Of a stretch of DNA of 64,000 bases, positions 7,553 to 16,556 are shown piece by piece (positions within the stretch are counted from its first letter, which is position 1; the number at the start of each line of letters is the position of its first letter). The stretch comes from Prevotellaceae bacterium (GTDB taxonomy: Bacteria > Bacteroidota > Bacteroidia > Bacteroidales > Bacteroidaceae), in assembly GCA_028723525.1 (NCBI GenBank), contig JAQYET010000028.1, forward strand, positions 1 to 64,000, given 5' to 3'. The notes beneath the pieces were generated by a model. It made no database searches. It was not told the origin of the DNA and worked only from the letters and a program-made list of their open reading frames with translations. The translations under genes and the position numbers were made by a program.

Positions 7553-9446
7553 CATAAACCGAGTGATTGCTCTTGTATTCCGGCACTATCTGTTTCATCT
7601 GTTTCACCGTGAGCATATTGTCGAAGGCATAACTGTCTGCCACGAGTTGTGATATCTGTTTCTTCACGGTGTCGATGTCATACTCCCGAACCTTTGCAAC
7701 CCTTATCTTCTTGTTGATTGTGGGTATCGTAATCTCTTCTTCGTTGAGCACCTCCTCATAAAGTTTCTCTCCGTCGCGCAGCCCTGTGTATTCAATATCT
7801 ATGTTCTGCGCCCCGCTGAGTTTTATCATACGCTTTGCCAAATCCACTATTTTCACCGGCGCGCCCATGTCGAAGACGAACACCTCTCCGCCTTTTCCCA
7901 TAGTCCCTGCCTCAAGAACCAGCTTGCAGGCTTCAGGTATCAGCATGAAGTAACGCAGTATCTCGGGGTGTGTAACGGTGACGGGACCTCCGTGCCTTAT
8001 CTGTTCGCGAAAGATTGGTATCACCGAACCGTTGGAGCCGAGCACGTTGCCGAAGCGCGTGGTGACAAACTGCGTAACTCCGTTCACCTTGCCTTCCTTT
8101 ATCGCCCTGTCGAGACTCTGCACGTAGATTTCGCAGATACGCTTCGAGCATCCCATGACGTTTGTGGGGTTTACAGCCTTGTCGGTGCTTATCATCACAA
8201 ACTTCTTCACTCCGTATTTCACCGAGATGTCGGCTATTATCCTCGTTCCTTCGATGTTGTTCTGCACGCTCTCGCAGGGGTTATCCTCCATCATAGGCAC
8301 GTGTTTGTATGCCGCGGCGTGGAACACGTAGTCGGGGCGGTACTGATTGAATATCGTTTCCATGCGCCCGCGGTTGCATATCGTGGTGACAATGGTCTCT
8401 GCCTTCACCTCCGGGAAGTCGTTTCTCAGCATAAGCCTTATGTCGTGCTGGGGCGTCTCGGCTTGGTCTATCAGTATCAGTTGCGAGGGGTGGAAACCTG
8501 CTATCTGTTTTACTATTTCGCTCCCGATGCTTCCTGCCGAACCGGTTATCAGTATTCGCTTGCCCTTGAGCAGTGCTCTCACGGCGTCGAAGTCGATGTT
8601 TATCTCATCGCGCGGCAACAGGTCTTCAATCTCTATCTCGTGAAGTTGCGAGGCGAAGATGTCGCTCTTGCCGTCCCATTCTGTGGCAGAGGGCATCATG
8701 AATATTGATATACCTTTCTCTATTAGCATGTCAACGAGTGCCGTTTGCTTGATGAAATCTTCCTTTTTCAGCGGTGAGACGAAGAGCGCATTGGCTTTCT
8801 CTCTCTCCATTATCTTCAGAAGGTCTTTGTCGTTGCGGTAAACCCTGACGCCCATGAGCATTTTTCCTGTCATGTCGTTGGCGTCGCTGACAAATCCTCT
8901 CAGCCGATATGCCACGTTGGGAGCATCGAGCAGTGCGCGTGCTATGCTCATTCCGCCGGTTTTCACGCCATAGATGAACACCCCGCGGGCATCTTGATCC
9001 TGTTTGTAGAACTCGTACATGTATTTCACTATCATTCGTGCTGTCCACATAACGGCGGTGGCGAGCACGAAAGACATTGCCAGTTCGCGCAGTCTTATCG
9101 GCACGAAGTACATGTCGTACATGAAGAAATGCCTCAGTATGCCGATGCTCAGCACGCCCGTGAGGTTTGCAAGTGCTATGCGGTGGATGTCGGCAAACGA
9201 GGTGTATCTCATCACTCCGGAGTAGGTATGGAATATCCTGAAACCTATAATGTAGAATATAAGATAGAAAAGCAGGGTTTCAAGCAATGGAACAAACCCG
9301 TTGGCAGTAGCCGTTGCACCCCAAATGAGCGTGTGACAAATCAGTCCACTCGTTATCACTACAAAGCAGTCGAAAACGAAGACGCACCAATACGGCAGGG
9401 CGTTTTTCGTGAAGTACCAGTGGGAAAGTTTATAAAACAGTCTCAT
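7536..9446 (-). CDS. Nucleoside-diphosphate-sugar epimerase/dehydratase (FlaA1/CapD/WbpM type)
   Basis: A 636-residue membrane-anchored sugar-nucleotide enzyme. The N-terminus carries four hydrophobic segments (to about residue 125), then a CoA-binding-like Rossmann domain, then the catalytic SDR domain. That domain has the NAD motif ITGSAGSIGSEIVKQ (about 300), DYVFHAAAYKHVPMMEDNP and the family signature STDKAVNPTNVMGCSKR. Such enzymes make 4-keto-6-deoxy or C5-inverted UDP-HexNAc for glycan start sugars; the exact product is not determined. I start at the ATG at 9446 (MRLFYKLSHWYF) because the extra residues upstream are not family-like. It is the last gene of the exopolysaccharide operon, 17 nt after the GT2 gene. 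Confidence 0.93.
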   Translation of the reverse strand: MRLFYKLSHWYFTKNALPYWCVFVFDCFVVITSGLICHTLIWGATATANGFVPLLETLLFYLIFYIIGFRIFHTYSGVMRYTSFADIHRIALANLTGVLSIGILRHFFMYDMYFVPIRLRELAMSFVLATAVMWTARMIVKYMYEFYKQDQDARGVFIYGVKTGGMSIARALLDAPNVAYRLRGFVSDANDMTGKMLMGVRVYRNDKDLLKIMEREKANALFVSPLKKEDFIKQTALVDMLIEKGISIFMMPSATEWDGKSDIFASQLHEIEIEDLLPRDEINIDFDAVRALLKGKRILITGSAGSIGSEIVKQIAGFHPSQLILIDQAETPQHDIRLMLRNDFPEVKAETIVTTICNRGRMETIFNQYRPDYVFHAAAYKHVPMMEDNPCESVQNNIEGTRIIADISVKYGVKKFVMISTDKAVNPTNVMGCSKRICEIYVQSLDRAIKEGKVNGVTQFVTTRFGNVLGSNGSVIPIFREQIRHGGPVTVTHPEILRYFMLIPEACKLVLEAGTMGKGGEVFVFDMGAPVKIVDLAKRMIKLSGAQNIDIEYTGLRDGEKLYEEVLNEEEITIPTINKKIRVAKVREYDIDTVKKQISQLVADSYAFDNMLTVKQMKQIVPEYKSNHSVYESLDK

Positions 9447-9463
9447 CTTTTTCTTATTATTGT

Positions 9464-10237
9464 CTAACAGAAATGTTTCTTGAACGCGTATAGGGCAAAC
9501 CGGCATGTGTCGTAAGCGGCGCGCCACGCCGGGAGATGCTCGTTCTTGGTCTGAATGTCATATACTTGTTTCAGACTTGAGAGTTTGTTCGACGAGAGCG
9601 AATGCCTCACAACCCTGTATTTCACGAGAGGTTCTTGGAGGCAATATGCCCACTGCACCCGCCTCAACAGCATCAGCCATGTGGCATAGTCCTGCCCCGA
9701 ACGGCGTTGCGGCATGGCGAAATGCCCCGTGATTTCCTTGTCGATAATCACACTTGAGGTGGCTATGACGGTTTTTTTCAGAAGATATGAATAGTCCACC
9801 TTTGCCGGGATATGCCTCGGTTTGCACCTCGTTGTGCCCGACTCGTCAATCATTTCTATTTCGGTGAAGCAGAAAGCGCAGCCTTGTTCTGCCATGAGAG
9901 CCAGTTGAAGGCTGAGTTTGCGAGGCTGCCAAAGGTCGTCGCTGTCGAGGAAAGCGATGTATCTGCCTCTCGCCATGTCAATTCCCTTGTTGCGTGCGAC
10001 GGCTGCCCCTCCGTTTTTTTCCATGTTAACGAGCCTTACTCTACCGTCGGAGGCATACTTGCTGATTATTTCCGCCGAGTTGTCTGTGGAGCAGTCGTTC
10101 ACGAGAATGAGTTCCCAGTCGGTGTAATCCTGACCGAGGACAGAGCCGATGGTCTGTTCGATGAACCGCCCGGCATTATATACCGGCACGATTATCGACA
10201 CCATCGGTGTTGTGTTTCTCTCGCTTTGCTGCTCCAT
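9464..10237 (-). CDS. Glycosyltransferase family 2
   Basis: A GT-A fold transferase of about 257 residues. It has the N-terminal PMVSIIVPVYNAGRFIEQTI, the nucleotide-binding LILVNDCSTDNSAEII, and the metal-binding DSDD motif (IAFLDSDDLWQP). The acceptor-side motif is QDYATWLMLL (a QDxxxW-like element). The ATG at 10237 lies 2 nt after the upstream stop; an earlier in-frame ATG at 10261 would overlap that gene by 22 nt and is less likely, and a later one at 10204 would also keep the fold. Its donor and acceptor are unknown; its place in the operon says it adds a sugar to the repeat unit. Confidence 0.9.
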   Translation of the reverse strand: MEQQSERNTTPMVSIIVPVYNAGRFIEQTIGSVLGQDYTDWELILVNDCSTDNSAEIISKYASDGRVRLVNMEKNGGAAVARNKGIDMARGRYIAFLDSDDLWQPRKLSLQLALMAEQGCAFCFTEIEMIDESGTTRCKPRHIPAKVDYSYLLKKTVIATSSVIIDKEITGHFAMPQRRSGQDYATWLMLLRRVQWAYCLQEPLVKYRVVRHSLSSNKLSSLKQVYDIQTKNEHLPAWRAAYDTCRFALYAFKKHFC

Positions 10238-10239
10238 AT

Positions 10240-11163
10240 TCAATAGATTGGTGTCAGCCATTCGCTGTATTCGGCATGTTTTCCGGTCAACACCTCATAG
10301 TATGTATCGAACAACCGTTTCGTTATCTGTCCGCACTCTCCGTCTGCCACGGGATAACCGTCGATGTTGATAACCTGTGTTATCTCCATTGCCGAGCCGC
10401 ACAGGAATGCTTCATCGCATATATAAAGTTCCGTGCGGTCTATATCTCGCTCAACGGTCTTTATGTTCAGCAGGTCGCGTGCTATGCGTATGATAGTGTC
10501 GCGAGTTATACTTTCGAGCACGGATGCCGTGCAAGGCGGTGTGACGAGGGTGTTGTCGCGCACCATGAAGAAGCAAGAGCCCGGTCCTTCTGCCACTTTT
10601 CCGTTGTCGTTGAGCAATATCGCCGTGTCGTAACCGTTCTGTTGAGCCTCGAGGTGAGCCATTCTGCTGTTTATGTAGTTAGCGCCCACCTTTGCTCTCG
10701 GTGACAGATTTCGGTCGCTGATGCGCTCCCATGAGCTCACCTGACAGCGCAGTCCCTTCTTTCCTTCTATCAATGTGCGCCCTCTCGGGATAGGGGCGAT
10801 GAACATGTTCACCGGCTCACATGAGCTCCATGTGCCCCCCAGACCGTCTATGAAGACAGTTTGCCGCACCTGAATGTCCTCCTTGTAGCCGTTTGCCTTG
10901 ACCACATCCACAAGTCCTTTCAGGAAATCCTCGTCGGTGTAAGGGCTTTTCATACGGAAAATCTTTATAGAATTTTGCAGCCTCTTGTAGTGGTCTGCCA
11001 GTCGGAAAGCATACAACTGCTGCTTGTCTTCATTCCAGTAACAGCGTATTCCCTCAAAGACGTTCGCGCCGAACTGCGATGTCGGCGAGAGAACGTTTAT
11101 CTTTGCCTCATTCACCGGAATGAGTTTTCCTCCTAACCATATCAGTCTTTTGTCATTGTCCAT
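10240..11163 (-). CDS. Class IV aminotransferase (branched-chain/D-amino-acid type)
   Basis: A fold-type IV PLP aminotransferase of 307 residues, the normal length for BCAT. Visible signatures are FGANVFEGIRCYW near the N-terminus, the catalytic lysine in SPRAKVGANYINSR (about 155), GYDTAILLNDNGKVAEGPGSCFF, and ELYICDEAFLCGSAMEITQVINIDG. By sequence it could be annotated IlvE. However, it sits inside a polysaccharide operon with a ketoacid aldolase and a PLP decarboxylase and not with ilv genes, so a specialised 2-keto acid is a plausible substrate (inference). It is separated by 13 nt from the sugar transferase gene upstream and 2 nt from GT2 downstream. Confidence 0.9.
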   Translation of the reverse strand: MDNDKRLIWLGGKLIPVNEAKINVLSPTSQFGANVFEGIRCYWNEDKQQLYAFRLADHYKRLQNSIKIFRMKSPYTDEDFLKGLVDVVKANGYKEDIQVRQTVFIDGLGGTWSSCEPVNMFIAPIPRGRTLIEGKKGLRCQVSSWERISDRNLSPRAKVGANYINSRMAHLEAQQNGYDTAILLNDNGKVAEGPGSCFFMVRDNTLVTPPCTASVLESITRDTIIRIARDLLNIKTVERDIDRTELYICDEAFLCGSAMEITQVINIDGYPVADGECGQITKRLFDTYYEVLTGKHAEYSEWLTPIY

Positions 11164-11176
11164 ATTTTCTCGTTTT

Positions 11177-11869
11177 TCATTCGTGAGCCAAACGTATCAC
11201 CTCTTCTTCTGCCAATTCAGCCGATTCGGTGTCGCTTATTCCGGCATCCTGCTTGTTTTCGTAAATGTTCTTCTGCTTGAAAACATCCAAGAACGTTTTA
11301 AATATAATGTATGCGTCTATCAGACAGCCCCAACTACGGAACAAGTCGATATACCGCCCGTCGTAATCTGCCTTCTTGTCCCACGGCAAGTCGTTGCGCC
11401 CCTGCACCTGCGCATAGCCCGTAATGCCGGCAACAGCCTCGAAGCGTTTGCGGAAGCGGGCATTGATAGTGTCGAAGTCGCCCAATTCGTAAGACACACA
11501 TGGGCGCGGTCCCACTATCGACATGTCGCCTTTCAGCACGTTCAGGAGTTGCGGCAGTTCGTCAAGACTGCTCTTGCGCAGGAACTTACCGGAACGTGTC
11601 ACGCGTGGGTCGTCCTCGTAATTGAACAGTCCGGAGCCCTGTTTCTCGGCATTGTTAATCATCGAACGAAACTTATACATCTTGAATATCCTGCCATTCT
11701 TTGTGCGTCTGTCCTGCTTGAAGATGACAGGACCTTCCGAATCGGTCTTTATCCAAATGGCACATACAGCCAATATGGGCGACAGCAGTATCAGTGCCGC
11801 CAGCGATGCGATGAAGTCGAATATCCTCTTCAGGCATCTGTTTGCCATTAACCATATCTCCATTGCCAT
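11177..11869 (-). CDS. Initiating sugar transferase (monotopic phosphoglycosyl transferase)
   Basis: A 230-residue bacterial sugar transferase of the PglC/WcaJ-C type. It has one N-terminal re-entrant hydrophobic segment ([20 protein letters not shown]), a basic KMYKFRSM motif, the catalytic Asp-Glu pair in [15 protein letters not shown], and the signature [11 protein letters not shown]. It moves a sugar-phosphate from a UDP-sugar to undecaprenyl phosphate and so starts repeat-unit assembly at the inner membrane. In-frame ATGs at 11869, 11863 and 11848 are all possible; the last gives [12 protein letters not shown], the most family-like N-terminus. The C-terminal ~25 residues are acidic and variable. 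It is 9 nt downstream of the decarboxylase. Confidence 0.93.
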   Translation of the reverse strand: MAMEIWLMANRCLKRIFDFIASLAALILLSPILAVCAIWIKTDSEGPVIFKQDRRTKNGRIFKMYKFRSMINNAEKQGSGLFNYEDDPRVTRSGKFLRKSSLDELPQLLNVLKGDMSIVGPRPCVSYELGDFDTINARFRKRFEAVAGITGYAQVQGRNDLPWDKKADYDGRYIDLFRSWGCLIDAYIIFKTFLDVFKQKNIYENKQDAGISDTESAELAEEEVIRLAHE

Positions 11870-11878
11870 GCCGTAAGT

Positions 11879-13102
11879 TCAGAAAGTGTATGTATGAAAG
11901 ATGTCGTCGAAGGTCTCCTGCCTCTTTATAACCGTAACTTTGTCACCATGCAATTCCAATATCGGGAAGTTGGGGAGTATGAATGGCGGCTTCAGCACCA
12001 CAGAGTATGACCCTACATTGTCGAAAACCGCGAAGTCGCCTACGGCAAGCGGTCCGTCGTATCCGCGGTAGAGATAGTCTGACTCTATGCAGGTGAAGCC
12101 GGCAAAGTCAAGGTCGCGATATTCATTCGACTGCTTTTCGGTGTCGTGCATCACCTCCAAAGGCGGATTTTTCTTATTAAGTGTAGGGTTGATGTTGTAG
12201 ATACTGCCCATAAGAGTTGCAATATCCTTGCCTCGAATGTTCTTTATGCTTTCCACACGGGCAACGAAGCGCATGACGTCTCCCACCAACGCACTCCCCG
12301 GTTCTATGAAAAGTTTCGGTTTTTCGATACATCTGCCAAAGTGTTCCAGTATCGCTGCCGCCGCTTCTGCGGCATACTCTGCGTATGTCGGGATTGGAGT
12401 GTCGAACTGTTTCTTCAGCGAGTCTTTCATCTTTCCGAACAAACCGCCTCCGAGGTCGATGTGGTCGGGGGTGTCGTTGCATATTTTGTCTGTGAGCGCA
12501 GCCATGCCCTCAGCCCTCGGTCGCCACGTATCAAGCCGCCGAGAGGCGAAATGGCAGTGCAATCCGAATAGTCTTATGTTGTCAACCGACTGCAACCGGC
12601 GTATCATTTCTCCGAATTCGGGCTTCTCCACATCAAAACCGAAGCGCGAGACAACGCCGTCATTGATTTTGAAATTGCATCGGATGCCTATGTTTACGGG
12701 CTTATCCGGGTTTGCGTTTGCCAGTTCCAAGATGTTCGCAACCTCCACATAGTCGTCGAGATTTACCACTCCGCCGCCCATTATAACCTCATTCACGACA
12801 GCGGTGTTCTTTACCGGACCGTTGAAGTGCACCTTAGACGTCGGTATGCCGAGACGTTTCGTAATCTCATATTCCATGTCGCTCACCACCTCGGCATATC
12901 CTCCGAGTTCTTCCACAAGGCGGCATAGCCGTGGAGTGTAGTTCGTTTTGTAGGAATAAGCGATGTAAGTGTCCTCGTAAAAACTCCTGAACGCCTCTTG
13001 CAACTCTCTGAAATTTAGAGCAAATTGTTCCGAATCTAGCAGATAGAATGCTCCACCGTGCTCATCGCTAAGACTTTTTATTATGGCGTGATTAAGTTTC
13101 AT
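11879..13102 (-). CDS. Fold-type III PLP-dependent decarboxylase
   Basis: A 407-residue protein of the diaminopimelate/ornithine decarboxylase group. The PLP lysine is in YIAYSYKTNYTPRLC (about residue 53). The barrel continues with VHFNGPVKNT, FGLHCHFASR (the histidine that stacks on PLP) and HIDLGGGLFGKM (phosphate-binding glycines). The C-terminal beta domain has the active-site cysteine in FTCIESDYLYRG, equivalent to the CESGD motif of LysA but altered to CIESD. The gene overlaps the aldolase by 4 nt (ATGA), so the two are probably translated together. It is too divergent to call LysA; the substrate is more likely an amino acid made by its neighbours (inference). Confidence 0.88.
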   Translation of the reverse strand: MKLNHAIIKSLSDEHGGAFYLLDSEQFALNFRELQEAFRSFYEDTYIAYSYKTNYTPRLCRLVEELGGYAEVVSDMEYEITKRLGIPTSKVHFNGPVKNTAVVNEVIMGGGVVNLDDYVEVANILELANANPDKPVNIGIRCNFKINDGVVSRFGFDVEKPEFGEMIRRLQSVDNIRLFGLHCHFASRRLDTWRPRAEGMAALTDKICNDTPDHIDLGGGLFGKMKDSLKKQFDTPIPTYAEYAAEAAAAILEHFGRCIEKPKLFIEPGSALVGDVMRFVARVESIKNIRGKDIATLMGSIYNINPTLNKKNPPLEVMHDTEKQSNEYRDLDFAGFTCIESDYLYRGYDGPLAVGDFAVFDNVGSYSVVLKPPFILPNFPILELHGDKVTVIKRQETFDDIFHTYTF

Positions 13103-13929
13103 TGTCTCGCCTTTTTCATCTTTACAATCTCTGCTACTTTCTCACAGACCACCCTGTGATTATCTTCAAAATACTCTTTCGGCTTCTCTGCGAGTTCTGT
13201 CTCAAACCTGCGAATGTCTCTTACGCCGTCGGCAAATGTTTTCTCCACCTGTTCGAAGTTCTCCGTTTTTGACGTATCGCAGAACGCCCGTGAAAGTATT
13301 GCCATTTGAGAGTGCAGCCTGTAGTGCTCGGTTATGATGTTCCTGCCCGAAATAAGTCCGCCGTCGAGTGCCGCGATACCGCCGAAGCCAAAGAACATAT
13401 TGCGTGAATTGAGCCTCTCGGCAATACTATCTATCGTGCCGTTGGCGAGCGGTTCGAAAAGGAATGTCTGTCCGTAGTCGAGATGCAGGTCGTTAAGTCC
13501 GACGTAAACCTCATCCACTCCTCCTTCGTCAACAACCTCTCCGATGATTTTTTCGGCATCTCGTGTCTCAAGCAAAAGCATTACGCGAGCCTTGCCTCTC
13601 ACGTATTCAATGAAGCGAAACGCCTCGTCGGATGTCCTCCACATCGGAAGCATAACGATGTCTGCACCGCGCGAGATTATCTCTGCTATCTCCTCACGAC
13701 TTCCGTCATACAGTGGATTGCAGCGAACGAGCAGTTGCGACCGTCCCAGCCGTTCCTTAACCTTGTCTATATCCTGCAGTGCATGGTGCGACTTCACCGA
13801 GTCTATATGCCCCTGTCGTTGTTCCTTGCCTCGTGTCTCGAGGTCTATAAAAATTCTGTCAACACCATTCCTGTCGGCAATCGTTGCCACTTCAGGGCTG
13901 TTGGTGATGTACATCAAAGTCAATGCCAT
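13099..13929 (-). CDS. HpcH/HpaI (CitE-like) family aldolase
   Basis: A 276-residue TIM-barrel protein related to HpcH/HpaI 2-keto-3-deoxy-acid aldolases and CitE. Recognisable blocks are DRIFIDLETRGKEQRQGH, the loop ADIVMLPMWRTSDEA, the metal-ligand glutamate in VMLLLETRDAEKI and the aspartate in VYVGLNDLHLDYG. These enzymes join pyruvate-like enolates to aldehydes or cleave such bonds. The partner order on the operon (aldolase, decarboxylase, then aminotransferase) suggests a pathway to an amine-bearing substituent, which is inference. Its ATG lies 134 nt after the GT4 stop, with no clear promoter in the gap. Confidence 0.85.
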   Translation of the reverse strand: MALTLMYITNSPEVATIADRNGVDRIFIDLETRGKEQRQGHIDSVKSHHALQDIDKVKERLGRSQLLVRCNPLYDGSREEIAEIISRGADIVMLPMWRTSDEAFRFIEYVRGKARVMLLLETRDAEKIIGEVVDEGGVDEVYVGLNDLHLDYGQTFLFEPLANGTIDSIAERLNSRNMFFGFGGIAALDGGLISGRNIITEHYRLHSQMAILSRAFCDTSKTENFEQVEKTFADGVRDIRRFETELAEKPKEYFEDNHRVVCEKVAEIVKMKKARQ

Positions 13930-14063
13930 AGTTAATATAAAATCTTTCTATAATTAGAATAACACCTAAAAGGTGTATTTATTGCATGTCGGCACTACAT
14001 AATCATGTATGTCATTTCATTTTTCGCCCCATGATTTACCGAGATCACGGCATTTACAACGTA

Positions 14064-15209
14064 TTATCCCTTGTCGCACATGGATTGATACAGTGTCATG
14101 GTGGCATGACTTATGTGCTTCCACGCATAATAATCGTTTATTTTCTCCCAATCATCGTGACTGTTTTTAATGGCGCGTATCTTCTCCGGCGACATGCTGA
14201 TGTTGACGAGTTGTTGTTGTATGTCCTTAAAGGTTGTGCCCGAAATCTCCCAGCCTACAGGTGCAACTTTCAGTGGGTCGCACAGACCGCCGACATTGGT
14301 TGCGGCAAAGGGAGTGCGAGTTGACAATGCCGTAAGCAATGCCCCGCTTTGAGAGATGTTGCGATAGGGCAGCACATACACATCTGTATGTTTGAGAAGA
14401 TAGTAGAATTCCTCATTGGAAATTCTGCTGTTCTCCATAATGACGTTGTTGCAAGCAGACAAAGCAGAGAGGTCTATGTTTACTTGCTTCCCGACGATGA
14501 GCAGGAGCAGGTTGTCGTTATCGCGCAGTTCGGGGGTCTGTGCCCATACTTCTGCCAGCAGGTCGATACCCTTGTAGCGGCTCTGTTCTCCTAACGAAGA
14601 GAACACTATCTTGCCCTTGGTGTCGTATTTCCGGTTCCATGTGCCGACAGACTGCCTGTAAAGTTGTTCGTCTATGTCCGGTTGTAATATCCCATGAGGG
14701 ATAACGGTTATTTTATTTTCCGGAATATCGAACTTGGAGACAATCTCTTTTACCGTGGCAGGCGTATGCACTATGATGCGGTTTACCGCGTGATATAGTT
14801 TTCTATAAATGCCTGCATGACGGTTGCCGGTGTTATGGGGCAGCACATTATGGGCAGTAAATACATACTGTGTGCCGAATAACTTCTTTGTAAGTTTAAC
14901 AAAGAGGTGATCGAAACCTGGCAACTTGAACCATTGCATGTGTACCACCTTGGGCTTGTATAGCGCAATCAGGAAGAAAATACGTATGTAAGACCACACA
15001 TAACTAAGGGCTTTCAGGTGTTGACCGGCAATAGAGTTATATATAAAAACCGGCTTCTCGTTCCAACCTTCAATACTCTTGTAGTCATACTTTTTGCTGT
15101 GCAGATACAGTAAGTTTTGCTTATCGAAATGGCTTAACAGGTTGTAATCATATATAGACAGATTGCTATATGACTGCGGGTCTATATAAAAGAAGTCGAA
15201 TTTCTTCAT
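14064..15209 (-). CDS. Glycosyltransferase family 4 (GT-B)
   Basis: A GT-B transferase of about 381 residues from the ATG at 15209 (MKKFDFFYIDPQSYSN). The N-terminal half shows VVHMQWFKLPGF and YVFTAHNVLPHNTG; the C-terminal half carries the donor-binding HGILQP, VFSSLGEQSRYKGIDLL and the EX7E-like segment SNEEFYYLLKHTDVYVLPYRNISQSGALLTAL. In-frame codons upstream to 15293 do not look like this family and are left out. The sugar is unknown. It is the second gene of the polysaccharide operon, 124 nt after the GH99-like gene. Confidence 0.92.
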   Translation of the reverse strand: MKKFDFFYIDPQSYSNLSIYDYNLLSHFDKQNLLYLHSKKYDYKSIEGWNEKPVFIYNSIAGQHLKALSYVWSYIRIFFLIALYKPKVVHMQWFKLPGFDHLFVKLTKKLFGTQYVFTAHNVLPHNTGNRHAGIYRKLYHAVNRIIVHTPATVKEIVSKFDIPENKITVIPHGILQPDIDEQLYRQSVGTWNRKYDTKGKIVFSSLGEQSRYKGIDLLAEVWAQTPELRDNDNLLLLIVGKQVNIDLSALSACNNVIMENSRISNEEFYYLLKHTDVYVLPYRNISQSGALLTALSTRTPFAATNVGGLCDPLKVAPVGWEISGTTFKDIQQQLVNISMSPEKIRAIKNSHDDWEKINDYYAWKHISHATMTLYQSMCDKG

Positions 15210-15333
15210 CGTTAACTTACTGTTTTTTATGAGTTTTCTCAAAAGCACATCATCTATGGCAGAGCAGATTGTCATAATCGGGCATCGCAGCATTTGTGCT
15301 TATGATGACTCGATAACATGCAGTAGCGCAGCA

Positions 15334-16488
15334 CTACTTCTGTGCGTCGCGCAACGCATGCAGCAAACCGTGCCCGAATTCCTCATCAGGCTCCACGTAG
15401 TTGCCCTCTCCCCATTCGTTCCACGACTTGAGGAAGATGACGCGATGTTCCTCTTCTTTGCAGCTGACGATGCGTATGGCATTGCGTATATGTTGCTCGA
15501 ACTTCTCCGGTGTTACGTTTACATACACCCCATCGGCAGAAGCAACGCGCGGCGAGCGGTCCCATTGCGGCAGTATTGTGGGGAAAACGTTCTCCCAGAC
15601 GTCCTCCGGAGCAAAGAAGTTTGCCACAGTACGTTCGTAATCATAGCATTGGCTGCCCATGCGAAGCCCCGTTCTGCGCATCACTGTCTTTGCGATGTTC
15701 TTCCACTTTCCCTCATACAGCATCTCGCCTCGCCTTTTCCCATACGAGTTCACGGCATCGAAGCCCATCGACAACACATTATTATATATGCCGGCACTGC
15801 TGCGCAGATTTGGCATTGCGGGCTTATGTTTCCCGTAGGCAGCAACCTTGAACGACAGCGTGGAGGGCGACATGCCCACGAAATAGAACCCGGGCAGACC
15901 ATGTTCTGCTGCCAACTGCTGCCACAACCCGATGAAGTCGCCGACATCAGGAAACCCTAACGGGTCGTATATTGTGAACAGCAGTTTGCCGTCAATTGTA
16001 ATATATCGCCTGTCTCGGAAGGCATTGAGCAACGACATGAAATGAGCCACGTGGTCATCGCGCCCCGGGTAGGTCTGCTCTACGAGCAATCCGTCGTGCT
16101 GCATTGCCGAAGTGCGCCGCCATGTCTTGCTGCTCCATGTGTGGTTTGCCCAGCAGATGCAGAACGGGAAGTCGGGTTTGCCGCTTTCCACCACTTCATT
16201 GAACGGTCGTTCGAGAAGTTGTTTCCCTCCGCCGAACCAGTAATGATAGTAGCAGAAACCTTCTATCCCTGCCTCCCTTGCCAGCACAGCCTGTTGCTCC
16301 CGGGTCTCCGGCAGCCGCAGGTCGTAGAAACCAAGGTCGGCAGGAATGCGTGGTTGGCGGTGTCCGCGGAACAAAGGCTTTGCCTTAGCCACGTTGGTCC
16401 ACTCCGTGAAGCCACGTCCCCACCAAAGGTCGTTCTCCGGTATGGGGTGGAATTGCGGCAGATATAATGCAATGATGCGTGCTTTCAT
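15334..16488 (-). CDS. GH99-like (WbsX) domain protein of polysaccharide biosynthesis
   Basis: A 384-residue protein starting at the ATG at 16488 (MKARIIALYLPQFHPI). It matches the WbsX/glycoside hydrolase 99-like family: LYLPQFHPIPENDLWWG, GFTEWTNVAKAKPLF, EGFCYYHYWFGGGKQLL, FPFCICWANHTWS and FLKSWNEWGEGNYVEP near the C-terminus. The family is found in O-antigen and capsule clusters; a glycosidase-like fold is expected but the reaction is not established. No signal peptide is seen. It is the first gene of the operon and has the promoter at 16516-16547. Confidence 0.92.
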   Translation of the reverse strand: MKARIIALYLPQFHPIPENDLWWGRGFTEWTNVAKAKPLFRGHRQPRIPADLGFYDLRLPETREQQAVLAREAGIEGFCYYHYWFGGGKQLLERPFNEVVESGKPDFPFCICWANHTWSSKTWRRTSAMQHDGLLVEQTYPGRDDHVAHFMSLLNAFRDRRYITIDGKLLFTIYDPLGFPDVGDFIGLWQQLAAEHGLPGFYFVGMSPSTLSFKVAAYGKHKPAMPNLRSSAGIYNNVLSMGFDAVNSYGKRRGEMLYEGKWKNIAKTVMRRTGLRMGSQCYDYERTVANFFAPEDVWENVFPTILPQWDRSPRVASADGVYVNVTPEKFEQHIRNAIRIVSCKEEEHRVIFLKSWNEWGEGNYVEPDEEFGHGLLHALRDAQK

Positions 16489-16515
16489 TTCACTGTATGT
16501 TGTTCTTTCGACTTG

Positions 16516-16547
16516 CAAAGGTAATCAAAAAGTCGCGAAACAACAAT
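16516..16547 (-). promoter_or_regulatory. Promoter of the polysaccharide operon
   Basis: Minus-strand TACCTTTG (16523-16516) is a perfect -7 box, with ATTG (16547-16544, one mismatch to TTTG) 20 nt upstream. It lies 27 nt before the GH99-like start, so the operon can be transcribed apart from trxB. Confidence 0.65.
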
Positions 16548-16556
16548 ATCCTGCCG

